From the NCBI RefSeq assembly GCF_011516645.4, contig NZ_CP088285.1:3490501-3554500 (forward strand): a stretch of 64,000 bases of DNA. The letters are read 5' to 3'. The notes under the pieces were generated by a model. It was not told where the DNA came from, ran no database searches, and saw nothing but the letters and a program-made list of their open reading frames with translations. The position numbers and the translations under genes were made by a program. Origin of the DNA: Bradyrhizobium septentrionale (GTDB taxonomy: Bacteria; Pseudomonadota; Alphaproteobacteria; Rhizobiales; Xanthobacteraceae). This document shows, piece by piece, positions 16,543 to 25,604 of the stretch (position 1 is the stretch's first letter; the number at the start of each line of letters is the position of its first letter).

Positions 16543-17349
16543 TTACCGCGCCGCGAATGGCGCCAGCACGTCGCGGCATTCCGGCGAGAGCGAGCCGGCA
16601 TTGGTCGCCAGGCATTGCAGGATCCGGCCGCCGCCGGGTTGGACGCCGCCGCAGATCGAGCGGACATCGGCGCCGCAGGCCGAGCGCAGCACGAACAGTT
16701 CTTCGCGCGGGCGCATCGGCCGCAGCACGATCACGGCCGGCGCTGCCGCCGGTGCCGCGGCCGGCGCAGCCGTCGTCGCAGCAGCGCCGGCGGCCGGCGC
16801 GGCGCCACCGCCGGCCACCGCCTTCTCACAGGCCGGCGAGAGTTTTGCCTTGTTCTTCTCGAGGCATTGCAGCGCCGGCGCGCCGCCGGTCGGCACACCC
16901 GCGCAGACCTTGGGATAGTCGGAGCGGCACGCGCTGCGGATCGCGGAAATCTGCGCGTTGGACGGCGTCCCGGCCGCCTTCGGTGCGGCGGCCTCAGCGG
17001 CGGGCTTGGCCGCCGTCGCCGGGGCTGCGTCGGTCTTGGCTGCATCGGTCTTGGCCGCCGCGGGCGCGGTATCCGCCTTTGGCGCCGCGGCCGGCGCTTC
17101 CACGGCCTTCACGGCGCTGGCGCAACCCGGTGCGAGGCTTGCCATGTTCTTCTGCAAGCATTGCAGTGACGCTTCGCCGCCCGGCGGAACGCTGGAGCAG
17201 TGTGCAATATAGTCGTTGCGGCATTGTGACTTGATGGCGTCGCGCTGCGCCTGGCTCGGTGCCTGCGACATCGCCGGTGCGGTGCTCATCATTGCCGCCA
17301 GCGCAAGCCATGCGGATAGCTTCGTTGCTCGTGTCAACGCATTGATCAT
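16543..17349 (-). CDS. exported protein with three cysteine-rich repeats
   Basis: 268 residues from ATG 17349 (GAGAGGA upstream). After a signal peptide (MMSTAPAMSQA) come three modules, each with four Cys and a (P/G)xGG core: CRNDYIAHCSSVPPGG, CRSDYPKVCAGVPTGG and CGADVRSICGGVQPGG, each followed by LQCL and a final Cys about 12 residues on. They are joined by Ala/Pro/Lys-rich linkers that look disordered. It is the multi-module relative of the adjacent 73-residue protein, suggesting module duplication. Likely periplasmic; no enzymatic motif is visible. Confidence 0.82.
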   Translation of the reverse strand: MINALTRATKLSAWLALAAMMSTAPAMSQAPSQAQRDAIKSQCRNDYIAHCSSVPPGGEASLQCLQKNMASLAPGCASAVKAVEAPAAAPKADTAPAAAKTDAAKTDAAPATAAKPAAEAAAPKAAGTPSNAQISAIRSACRSDYPKVCAGVPTGGAPALQCLEKNKAKLSPACEKAVAGGGAAPAAGAAATTAAPAAAPAAAPAVIVLRPMRPREELFVLRSACGADVRSICGGVQPGGGRILQCLATNAGSLSPECRDVLAPFAAR

Positions 17350-17560
17350 CTGACTAAATCCTCTCGTCGCGCCGAAAGCCTCCGGCTCAACTGAACTGCG
17401 TTCTGAAAAGTCTTGCTCTAACAACCTTCGCGAGCGGCATCATTTTCGGTTTCGAGTTCCGCTGCAAGCGGATTGTTGCTATGAAAGAACCAGGCTGATT
17501 TTTTTCGTTCGCTTCGACATCTCTATCTTTCAATTAAGTCATTTGAATTGAGGCTCGGAA

Positions 17561-18763
17561 ATGAGGCATGCGCGCGCATCGGCACATTTCATGCAGAGCA
17601 ATTTTGTGCGGCTGCGAAACGCGCCACTGACGCGCTCAGCTTTCGTCATATCCGCCTTTGTCAGTTTAAGTGCCTGCGAGCAAAACAGTTTTGTTGCGCC
17701 TCCGCCACCCAAGGTCGAGGTTGCGCCGCCGGTGCAGCGCGCCATCACGCGCTATCTGGACGCCACCGGAAACACAGCGCCGATCAAGACCGTCGATCTG
17801 GTCGCGCGCGTGCAAGGTTTCCTGCAGTCGATCAACTATCAGGACGGCGCTCAGGTGAAGGACGGCACCACCCTGTTCACGATCGAGCCGGAGACCTACA
17901 AGCTGAAGCTCGAGCAGGCGCAGGCGGCCGAGGTCGGTGCGCAGGCGACGCTGAAGCAGGCTGAGTCCGACTTCAAGCGGCAGCAGGATCTGGTGCAGCG
18001 CCAGGCGGTCTCACAGGCGACGCTGGAAACCTCGACCGCGACGCGGGACAACGCGCAGGCCGGTCTGCAGCAGGCCCAGGTCAACACCAAGATCGCCGCG
18101 GTCAATTACGGCTACACCAATGTGGCGGCGCCGTTCGACGGCATCGTCAGCAACCATCTGGTCTCGGTCGGCGAACTGGTCGGCGTGGCGTCGCCCACCC
18201 AGCTTGCCACCATCGTGCAGCTCGACCCGATCTATGTGAATTTCAACGTCAGTGAACAGGACGTGCAGCGCGTCCGCGACGAAGCACGCCGCCTCGGCAT
18301 GACGGTTAACGACATCAGACAGCTGCCGGTCGAGGTCGGCCTGCAGACCGAGACCGGCTATCCGCACAAGGGCAAGCTCGACTACGTCTCGCCGACCGTC
18401 AATCAGTCGACCGGAACGCTTCCCGTCCGTGGCTTGATACCCAATCCGGATCGCGTGTTGCTGCCGGGCTTCTACGTCCGGGTTCGCGTGCCCTTCAACA
18501 AGCAGGAGAACGCGCTGCTGGTGCCTGACGTCGCGATCGGCAGCGATCAGGCCGGCCGCTACGTGCTGGTGGTCAACGCCGACAATGTGGTCGAGCAGCG
18601 CAAGGTCACCACCGGCCCGCTCGACGCGGGCCTGCGCGTCATCGAGAGCGGGCTGAAGGCGGACGATCGCGTCGTGACCGCCGGGCTGCTGCGTGCGATC
18701 CCCGGGCAGAAGGTCGATCCGCAGGTGCAGAAGGGTGACGTGGCGCCGGCACCGGCCAAATAG
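17561..18763 (+). CDS. RND efflux periplasmic adaptor (membrane fusion protein)
   Basis: A 400-residue MexA/AcrA-like lipoprotein. The lipobox is VSLSAC near residue 39, followed by the barrel-sandwich half VQGFLQSINYQDGAQVKDG, a coiled hairpin (about residues 110-175, Gln/Ala-rich) and the second half APFDGIVSNHLVSVGELVG. It would bridge the inner-membrane pump encoded 9 bp downstream to an outer-membrane channel, which is not encoded here. No local regulator is seen. ATG 17561 is used; ATG 17591 is possible. Confidence 0.93.
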   Translation: MRHARASAHFMQSNFVRLRNAPLTRSAFVISAFVSLSACEQNSFVAPPPPKVEVAPPVQRAITRYLDATGNTAPIKTVDLVARVQGFLQSINYQDGAQVKDGTTLFTIEPETYKLKLEQAQAAEVGAQATLKQAESDFKRQQDLVQRQAVSQATLETSTATRDNAQAGLQQAQVNTKIAAVNYGYTNVAAPFDGIVSNHLVSVGELVGVASPTQLATIVQLDPIYVNFNVSEQDVQRVRDEARRLGMTVNDIRQLPVEVGLQTETGYPHKGKLDYVSPTVNQSTGTLPVRGLIPNPDRVLLPGFYVRVRVPFNKQENALLVPDVAIGSDQAGRYVLVVNADNVVEQRKVTTGPLDAGLRVIESGLKADDRVVTAGLLRAIPGQKVDPQVQKGDVAPAPAK

Positions 18764-18772
18764 GGACGCGCC

Positions 18773-21700
18773 ATGATCTCGAAATTCTTCATCGAGCGCC
18801 CGGTCCTTTCCAACGTCATCGCGATCCTGATGATCCTGCTTGGCGGCGTAGCGCTGTACAATCTCGCGGTCGCACAATATCCCGACGTGGTGCCGCCGAC
18901 GGTGCAGGTGACGACGCGCTATCCCGGCGCATCGGCCAAGACGGTGGTCGACACCGTGGCGCTGCCGATCGAGCAGCAGGTCAACGGCGTCGAGGACATG
19001 CTGTACATGCAGTCCTACAGCGGCGCCGACGGCACCTATACGCTGACGGTGACCTTCAAGATCGGCACCGATCTCAATTTCGCGCAGGTGCTGGTACAGA
19101 ACCGGGTCTCCTCGGCGCTGGCGCAGCTGCCGTCCGCGGTGCAGAACCAGGGCGTCACGGTGCAGAAGAAGTCGACCTCGATCCTGCTGTTCGTGACGCT
19201 GACCTCGCCGAACAGGACCTACGACAGCCTGTTTCTGTCGAACTACGCCACCATCAACATCCGGGACGAGCTGTCGCGGCTATCAGGCGTCGGCAACGTC
19301 ACGGTGTTCGGCGCCGGGCAGTATTCGATGCGGGTCTGGCTCGATCCGAACAAGCTGCAGGTCCGCGGGCTGGTGCCGCAGGATGTCATCCAGGCGATTC
19401 AGCAGCAGAGCCAGCAGGTCACCGCCGGCCAGGTCGGCGCGCCACCGACGCCGGCGGGGCAGGCGTTCCAGTACACGCTGAATGTCAACGGCCGCCTCGA
19501 CGACAAGAGCCAGTTCGAGGACATCATCGTCAAGACCGGCACTGTCGGCGACGTCACCCGCGTCCGCGACGTCGGCTGGGTCGAGCTTGGCGCGCAGACC
19601 TACAGCCAGATCTTCTCGCTGAACCAGAAGCCGGCGACCGGCATCGGCGTGTTCCAGTCGCCGGGCGCCAATGCGCTGCAGGTCGAGAAGGCGGTCGAGA
19701 AGAAGATGGCGGAGCTGGCCAAGCAGTTCCCGCAGGACATCCAATACGACACGCCGTTCGATACCACCAAATTCGTCAATGCCTCGATCGAGGAGGTCTA
19801 CAAGACCCTGATCGAGGCCGGCTTGCTGGTGCTGGTCGTGATCCTGATCTTCCTGCAGGACTGGCGAGCGATGCTGGTGCCGGCGACCACGGTGCCGGTC
19901 ACCATCATCGGCGCGTTCGCAGGCATGGCCGCGCTCGGCTTCACCATCAACCTCTCGACGCTGTTTGCGATCGTGCTGGCGATCGGCATCGTGGTCGACG
20001 ACGCCATCGTCGTGGTCGAGGGCGCCGCGCACAATATCGAGCGCGGCATGTCGGGCCACGACGCGGCGATCAAGGCGATGGACGAATTGTTCGCGCCGAT
20101 CGTCGGCATCACGCTGGTGTTGATCTCGGTGTTTTTGCCGGCGGCGTTCCTGCCGGGGCTGACCGGGCGGATGTATGCGCAGTTCGCGCTGGTGATCGCC
20201 GCCACCGCGCTGCTCAGCGCGGTCAATGCCGCGACGTTGAAGCCGACGCAGTGCGCGCTGTGGCTGCGTCCCCCCGCGCCGCCCGAGCAGCGCAACTTCT
20301 TCTATCGCGGCTTCAACGCCGTCTATGACCGGCTGGAGCGTGGCTATACACGCGTCGTCGGCGGCATTGCCGGGCATGCCAAGACCTCGGTCGCGGTCGC
20401 GCTTGTTATCATCGGGCTCGCCGGCTACGGCCTGTCGCGGGTGCCGACCGGCTTCATCCCGATCGAGGACCAGGGCTATCTGCTCGCCGCGGTGCAATTG
20501 CCCGACGGCGCAGCGCTCGACCGTACCCAGCAGGTGCTCGACAGGGTCACGGAGATTGCCCGCAAGACGCCCGGTGTCGACCAGGTGGTCTCGATCGCCG
20601 GCATCTCCGCACTCGACAACTCCTCAAGCCTCGCCAATGCCGGCGTCGCCTATCTGATCCTGAAGGACTGGAGCGCGCGCGGGCCGGGCGAGGATCTGCG
20701 TTCGCTGGTCTACGGGCTCAACGACAAGCTCGCGGTGATCCCGGAGGCGCGCATCCTGGTGATCCCGCCGCCGCCGATCCAGGGCATCGGCAACGCCGCC
20801 GGCTTCGCCATGCAGGTCGAGCTGCGTGACGGCAATGCCGATTACGGCAAGCTGCAGGCGGTCACCGGGGCGATCGTCGCCAATGCCCAGACCCAGAGCG
20901 CGCTGCAACGCGTCCAGTCGTCGTTCCGCTCAATGGTGCCGCAGTTCGACGTCGAGGTCGATCGGGTCAAGACGCAGATCCTGCACGTCACCCCCGACCA
21001 GATCTTCGCAGCGCTGTCGACCTATCTTGGCGCCAGCTACGTCAATCAGTTCACCAAGTTCGGCCGCACGTTCCAGGTCTATACCCAGGCCGAGGCACAA
21101 TACCGCCTGTCGCTGCGCGACATCGAGAACATGATGGTGCGCAACAGCAATGGCGACATGATCCCGCTCGGCACGGTGGCGAAGATCACGCCGTCGGTCG
21201 GGCCGTCGCTGATCAGCCTCTACAACCTCTATCCGTCCGCCACCATCATCGGTCTGCCGGCGCAGGGCTATTCGTCCGGCCAGTCGATGACGCTGATGGA
21301 GGAGATCGCGGCAAAGACGCTGCCGCCAGGTTCGGGCTTCGAATGGACGGCGATGTCGTACCAGGAGAAGGAGGTCGGCGGCCAGATCTACTATGTGTTC
21401 GCGCTGGCGCTGCTGCTGGTCTACCTCGTGCTCGCCGGACAATATGAGAGCTGGTACGCACCGATCTCGGTGATCCTGGCCGTGCCGCTGTCGTTGCTCG
21501 GCCCGACACTGGTGCTGCTCAGCCTGCGGATCGAGAACAATCTCTACACCCAGATCGGCATCATCCTGTTGATCGCGCTGTCGGCCAAGAACGCGATCCT
21601 GATCGTCGAGGTCGCGCTCGAGCACCATCTGCGCGACGGGCGGTCGGTGTTGGATTCGGCGATCGATGCGGCGCGCGCCCGCTTCCGGCCGATCCTGATG

Positions 21701-21943
21701 ACGTCGTTCGCCTTCATCCTAGGCGTGCTGCCGCTGGTGCTCGCGACCGGCGCCGGCGCCAACGCCCGCAAGTCGATCGGCATCACCGTGTTCTCCGGCA
21801 TGATCGCCTCGACCTGCCTCGCCGTGCTGTTCGTGCCGGCATTCTTCGTCGTGGTGCAGACGTTCGAGAACTGGCGCAAGGCGAAGAAGGGCAAGGTCGC
21901 CCCGCCGCAAGCCGCACCGCAGGCGCCGGGCACGGTGCATTAG
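18773..21943 (+). CDS. RND family multidrug efflux permease (AcrB/MexB type, HAE1)
   Basis: 1056 residues, full length for the family. It opens MISKFFIERPVLSNVIAIL. The proton-relay Asp pair is in GIVVDDAIVVVEG (TM4) and the Lys in ALSAKNAILIVEVALEHH (TM10); large periplasmic loops follow TM1 and TM7. It forms the inner-membrane trimer of a tripartite efflux pump with the adaptor just upstream. Substrates cannot be predicted; hydrophobic drugs and plant phenolics are typical for soil relatives. Confidence 0.96.
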   Translation: MISKFFIERPVLSNVIAILMILLGGVALYNLAVAQYPDVVPPTVQVTTRYPGASAKTVVDTVALPIEQQVNGVEDMLYMQSYSGADGTYTLTVTFKIGTDLNFAQVLVQNRVSSALAQLPSAVQNQGVTVQKKSTSILLFVTLTSPNRTYDSLFLSNYATINIRDELSRLSGVGNVTVFGAGQYSMRVWLDPNKLQVRGLVPQDVIQAIQQQSQQVTAGQVGAPPTPAGQAFQYTLNVNGRLDDKSQFEDIIVKTGTVGDVTRVRDVGWVELGAQTYSQIFSLNQKPATGIGVFQSPGANALQVEKAVEKKMAELAKQFPQDIQYDTPFDTTKFVNASIEEVYKTLIEAGLLVLVVILIFLQDWRAMLVPATTVPVTIIGAFAGMAALGFTINLSTLFAIVLAIGIVVDDAIVVVEGAAHNIERGMSGHDAAIKAMDELFAPIVGITLVLISVFLPAAFLPGLTGRMYAQFALVIAATALLSAVNAATLKPTQCALWLRPPAPPEQRNFFYRGFNAVYDRLERGYTRVVGGIAGHAKTSVAVALVIIGLAGYGLSRVPTGFIPIEDQGYLLAAVQLPDGAALDRTQQVLDRVTEIARKTPGVDQVVSIAGISALDNSSSLANAGVAYLILKDWSARGPGEDLRSLVYGLNDKLAVIPEARILVIPPPPIQGIGNAAGFAMQVELRDGNADYGKLQAVTGAIVANAQTQSALQRVQSSFRSMVPQFDVEVDRVKTQILHVTPDQIFAALSTYLGASYVNQFTKFGRTFQVYTQAEAQYRLSLRDIENMMVRNSNGDMIPLGTVAKITPSVGPSLISLYNLYPSATIIGLPAQGYSSGQSMTLMEEIAAKTLPPGSGFEWTAMSYQEKEVGGQIYYVFALALLLVYLVLAGQYESWYAPISVILAVPLSLLGPTLVLLSLRIENNLYTQIGIILLIALSAKNAILIVEVALEHHLRDGRSVLDSAIDAARARFRPILMTSFAFILGVLPLVLATGAGANARKSIGITVFSGMIASTCLAVLFVPAFFVVVQTFENWRKAKKGKVAPPQAAPQAPGTVH

Positions 21944-21966
21944 GGCCAGCGCACTCAAATCTCTCC

Positions 21967-22069
21967 CCGTCACCCTGAGGAGGCCGCGAAGCGGCCGTCT
22001 CGAAGGGCGAACGGCCACCAGCGGGGCCGTGCATCCTTCGAGACGCGCTACGCGCTCCTCAGGATGACG
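21967..22069. repeat. intergenic palindromic repeat, family B
   Basis: The arms CGTCACCCTGAGGAGG and CTCCTCAGGATGACG pair, with inner CTCGAAGG and CCTTCGAG. It lies between the convergent efflux pump and reductase genes and is a plausible bidirectional terminator. Confidence 0.75.
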
Positions 22070-22091
22070 GGATCAATAGCGTCTCTGCCGC

Positions 22092-23093
22092 TTACACCTT
22101 CACCATGCGCTTGCCGCGGTTCTCGCCGGCCAACAGCCCGATCAGCGCCTGCGGGGTGTTCTCGATCCCGTGGATCACGTCCTCCTGCACCTTGAGCTTG
22201 CCCGAGGCGACCCAGGACTGCAGGTCGGCGAGGGCGGCCTGACTCTGGTCCATGTAGTCCATCACGATGAAGCCCTGCATGACGAGCCGCTTCACCACGA
22301 TCAGGCCGGGTACGCCCCGCGGGCCGTGCGCGGAGGGGACGCCGTCATATTGCGAGATCGCGCCGCAGCAGGCGATGCGGCCGCGATTGTTCATCTGCGC
22401 GAGGCACGCCTCCAGGATGTCGCCACCGACATTGTCGAAGTAGACGTCGATACCCTTCGGCGCGGCGGCACGCAGCGCTTTGTAAGTGGCGCCGTCCTTG
22501 TAGTCGACCGCGGCGTCGAAGCCGAGCTCTGAGGTCAGCCAGTGGCACTTGTCCTTGCCGCCGGCGATGCCGACGACACGGCAGCCCTTGATCTTTGCGA
22601 TTTGCCCGACGATCGAGCCGACCGAGCCCGCGGCGGCCGACACCACCACGGTCTCGCCCTCCTTGGGCTTGCCGACATGGAGCAGGCCGAAATAGGCGGT
22701 CAGGCCGGCGATGCCGTACACGCTGAGCAGATGCGTCATCGGCTCGAGCTTCGGCATCTTGGTCAGATGCCGCGCGGGCACCGCGGCAAAATCCTGCCAG
22801 CCGGTGTCGCCGAACACGATGTCGCCCGGCTTCAGGCCGGGGTCCTTCGACGCCACCACCTCGGCGATGCCGCCGCCGGCCATCACGGTGTTGGCCTCGA
22901 CCGCGGCGCGGTAGGTGGCGCCGTGCATCCAGGCGCGGTTGGCGGCGTCGAGCGAGATGTAGCGCGTTCGCACCAGCGCCTCGCCGTCCTTCGGCTCGGG
23001 GATCGCACCCTTGGTCAGACGGAAATGCTCGGGGCCAAGCTTGCCGGTGGGCTTTTCAACAAGCAGGATCTGGCGATTGACGGTGTCGTTCAT
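22092..23093 (-). CDS. NADP-dependent oxidoreductase (MDR family, alkenal/one reductase-like)
   Basis: A 333-residue medium-chain reductase without the zinc ligands. NADPH-binding segment VVVSAAAGSVGSIVGQIAKIKG (AAxGxxG), then GIAGGKDKC and YFDNVGGDILE, as in the CurA/leukotriene B4 12-hydroxydehydrogenase group. Start ATG 23093 has GGGGAG upstream. It reduces activated C=C bonds such as those of alkenals or curcumin-like compounds. The gene stands alone. Confidence 0.9.
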   Translation of the reverse strand: MNDTVNRQILLVEKPTGKLGPEHFRLTKGAIPEPKDGEALVRTRYISLDAANRAWMHGATYRAAVEANTVMAGGGIAEVVASKDPGLKPGDIVFGDTGWQDFAAVPARHLTKMPKLEPMTHLLSVYGIAGLTAYFGLLHVGKPKEGETVVVSAAAGSVGSIVGQIAKIKGCRVVGIAGGKDKCHWLTSELGFDAAVDYKDGATYKALRAAAPKGIDVYFDNVGGDILEACLAQMNNRGRIACCGAISQYDGVPSAHGPRGVPGLIVVKRLVMQGFIVMDYMDQSQAALADLQSWVASGKLKVQEDVIHGIENTPQALIGLLAGENRGKRMVKV

Positions 23094-23310
23094 TGGCGAT
23101 GTCTCCCCTCGCGTTGTTCGTTTCGCATGCAGTTTGACTGCGGTGCGCGCAGCTCTCTGCACAGATTGTGCGCTGCATGAACGCTAGTCCTCGCGCTGGC
23201 ATTCCACAACGGGAACATTTCGGCAAAGGCCCGCTCGGCGCGAAGCGTGTTGCTTAGCTGCGTAAATCTGCCACACTTGCCGTTCGTCGGGAACTTACGG
23301 GGGTAAGAGA

Positions 23311-24600
23311 ATGTCGAACAGGTTTACGCAGTACATCCTGATTGCGATGGTCCTTGGCATCGCGATGGGGACGATTGTCTTCAACTATTTTCCTGACAGT
23401 CGCGCCGAGATCGCAGCAGACGTCAATTTGATTGCGATGCTGTTCCTGCGCCTGATCAAGATGATCATCGCGCCGCTGGTGTTCGCAACCCTCGTCGGTG
23501 GCATCGCCCATATGGGAAGCGGCGCCCGTCTCGGCCGCATCTTCGCCAAGACCATGGGCTGGTTCGTCACCGCATCATTTGTCTCGCTGCTGCTCGGCCT
23601 CGTGATGGTCAATTTGCTGCAGCCCGGCGCCAACTTCCCCGGCACGCTGCCCGACAAGGCGCAGTCGACCGGCCTGCCGGTGTCGGCTTTCTCCTTTGAA
23701 AAATTCTTGACCCATTTGATCCCGACCTCGATTGCGGACGCGATGGCGCAGAACGAGATCCTGCAGATCGTGGTGTTCGCGGTGTTCTTCGCGGTCGCGC
23801 TCGGCGCGATGCCTGAGCGGGCCAAGCCGATCATGGGCCTGATCGACGACCTCGCGCACATCATGCTCAAGGTCACGGGCTATGTGATGCTGTTCGCCCC
23901 GCTCGCGGTGTGGGCCGCGATCATGGCCACCGTCTCGAAGAACGGCCTCGGCGTGCTCTGGAAGCTCATGGTCTTCATGGGCGGCTTCTATCTCTCGCTG
24001 CTGATCCTGTGGAGCATCCTGGTCATCGTCGGGTTCATCGCGATCGGGCCACGCTACAGCCATCTGCTGCGGCTGATCCGCGAGCCGTTGATGATCGCGT
24101 TCTCGACCGCCTCCTCGGAGGCGGCCTACCCGAAGACGCTGGAGGGGCTGAACCGGTTCGGCGCCTCCTCACGCATCTCGGCCTTCGTGCTGCCGCTCGG
24201 TTATTCCTTCAACCTCGACGGCACGATGATGTACTGCACCTTCGCCAGCATCTTCATCGCGCAGACCTACCACATCGAGATGTCGCTCGGCACGCAGCTC
24301 GCGATGCTGGCCACCTTGATGATCACCTCGAAGGGCGTGGCCGGCGTGCCACGCGCCTCGCTGGTGGTGATCGCCTCGACGCTGGCGCAGTTCAACATCC
24401 CCGAGGCCGGGCTATTGATGATCATGGGCATCGACACCTTCCTCGACATGGGCCGCAGCGCCACCAACGTGATCGGCAACTCGCTGGCGACGGCGGTGGT
24501 TGCGAAGTGGGAGGGCGAGCTGAAGGCCGAGCACGAGCTCGGGCCCGACGACGCGGTGCCGCAGGACGCGGTACCCGGCGCCGTGATGGCCGGCCATTGA
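23311..24600 (+). CDS. dicarboxylate/amino acid:cation symporter (DAACS family)
   Basis: A 429-residue secondary transporter of the GltP/DctA fold. Re-entrant hairpin Ser motif ASSEAAYPKTLEGL, TM7 signature GYSFNLDGTMMYCTFASIFIAQ and TM8 region TFLDMGRSATNVIGNSLATAVV. It would bring in C4-dicarboxylates or acidic amino acids with H+ or Na+. A glutamate/aspartate-type binding protein gene begins 12 bp downstream. That partner is unusual, because this family works without binding proteins. Confidence 0.92.
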   Translation: MSNRFTQYILIAMVLGIAMGTIVFNYFPDSRAEIAADVNLIAMLFLRLIKMIIAPLVFATLVGGIAHMGSGARLGRIFAKTMGWFVTASFVSLLLGLVMVNLLQPGANFPGTLPDKAQSTGLPVSAFSFEKFLTHLIPTSIADAMAQNEILQIVVFAVFFAVALGAMPERAKPIMGLIDDLAHIMLKVTGYVMLFAPLAVWAAIMATVSKNGLGVLWKLMVFMGGFYLSLLILWSILVIVGFIAIGPRYSHLLRLIREPLMIAFSTASSEAAYPKTLEGLNRFGASSRISAFVLPLGYSFNLDGTMMYCTFASIFIAQTYHIEMSLGTQLAMLATLMITSKGVAGVPRASLVVIASTLAQFNIPEAGLLMIMGIDTFLDMGRSATNVIGNSLATAVVAKWEGELKAEHELGPDDAVPQDAVPGAVMAGH

Positions 24601-24612
24601 CGGGAGGCATTC

Positions 24613-25542
24613 ATGCATCGCGCCCGCTGGAGGCCGATACGGGCTGAGAGGCTACTGCTGCCGGCATGTCTGCTGGCAGCAAGCCTGCTCGCCGCACCGG
24701 TGTCCGCACAGCCGGCGGGCGAGGGGCTCAGCCCCACGCTCGCCAACATCAAGGCCACGCACACGGTGCGGATCGGCTATCGCGAGAGCTCGCCGCCGTT
24801 CTCGTTCCTCGACCACTCCAACCGTCCGATCGGCTACAGCCTCGAGCTGTGCGATGCGATCGTCGAGGAGATCGGGACCGAGGTCGACGACGCCAACCTC
24901 AAGGTCGACTACGTCAAGGTCACTTCCGACGACCGCATTCCGGCGGTCGTCGACAAGAAGATCGATCTCGAATGCGGATCGACCACGGCGAATGCCGAGC
25001 GCGGCAAGCTGGTCGCGTTCTCGCCGCTGATGTTCGTGGCCGGCACCAAGCTGATGGTGCCGAAGGCATCTAGCGTCACCCAGGTCGGCGACCTGAAGGG
25101 CAAGACGGTGGTGGTGACCAAGGGCACCACCAACGAGCAGGCGATGCACAATGTCGACGCCAAGCAGAAGCTCGGCCTCAACATCGTCACCTCGCCCGAC
25201 CACGAGCAGTCCTACCAGATGCTGGTGGACGGCAAGGCCGATGCGTTCGCGACCGACGACATCCTGCTCTACGGCCTGATCGCGCGGCACAAGTCGCAGG
25301 ACAAGTTCCGCGTCACCGGTGACTATCTGTCCTACGATCCCTACGGCATCATGTACCGCAAGGGCGAGCCGCAGATGAAGGAGGTGGTCGAGCGCGCGTT
25401 CCGCAGGCTCGCCTCGAACCGCGACATCGTCCCGCTCTACAACAAGTGGTTCGTCGCCCGCCTGCCGACCGGCGAGAAGCTCAACGTCGCGATCTCGCCG
25501 CAGCTCGAAGAGGCCTTCAAGGTGCTCGACGAGAACCAGTAG
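24613..25542 (+). CDS. amino acid ABC transporter-type substrate-binding protein (GltI-like)
   Basis: 309 residues: signal peptide ending ...APVSAQ, then the SBP_bac_3 fold with VRIGYRESSPPFSFLDHSNRPIGYSLELC and DLECGSTTANAERGKLVAFS. The closest match in character is the glutamate/aspartate binding proteins. It lies 12 bp after the symporter gene and no ABC permease or ATPase genes are near. It may serve a remote ABC system, or capture ligand alongside the symporter. A short palindrome follows it. Confidence 0.88.
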   Translation: MHRARWRPIRAERLLLPACLLAASLLAAPVSAQPAGEGLSPTLANIKATHTVRIGYRESSPPFSFLDHSNRPIGYSLELCDAIVEEIGTEVDDANLKVDYVKVTSDDRIPAVVDKKIDLECGSTTANAERGKLVAFSPLMFVAGTKLMVPKASSVTQVGDLKGKTVVVTKGTTNEQAMHNVDAKQKLGLNIVTSPDHEQSYQMLVDGKADAFATDDILLYGLIARHKSQDKFRVTGDYLSYDPYGIMYRKGEPQMKEVVERAFRRLASNRDIVPLYNKWFVARLPTGEKLNVAISPQLEEAFKVLDENQ

Positions 25543-25555
25543 CGGAAACACCAGT

Positions 25556-25600
25556 GTCGTCCCGGCCTGGTGCGCAATTGCGCACGGGAGCCGGGACGAC
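25556..25600. terminator. short family-C-like hairpin
   Basis: GTCGTCCCGGC pairs with GCCGGGACGAC, enclosing TGCGCAATTGCGCA, itself a perfect palindrome. It fits between the convergent ends of the binding-protein and ATP-grasp genes, and its position suggests a bidirectional terminator. It looks like a reduced family-C element. Confidence 0.55.
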
Positions 25601-25604
25601 GAAG

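Noticed and set aside
17561..21943. Complete tripartite efflux operon with an outer-membrane factor
   Set aside because: Only adaptor and pump genes are present; the next gene is on the other strand, so no OMF or regulator can be claimed.
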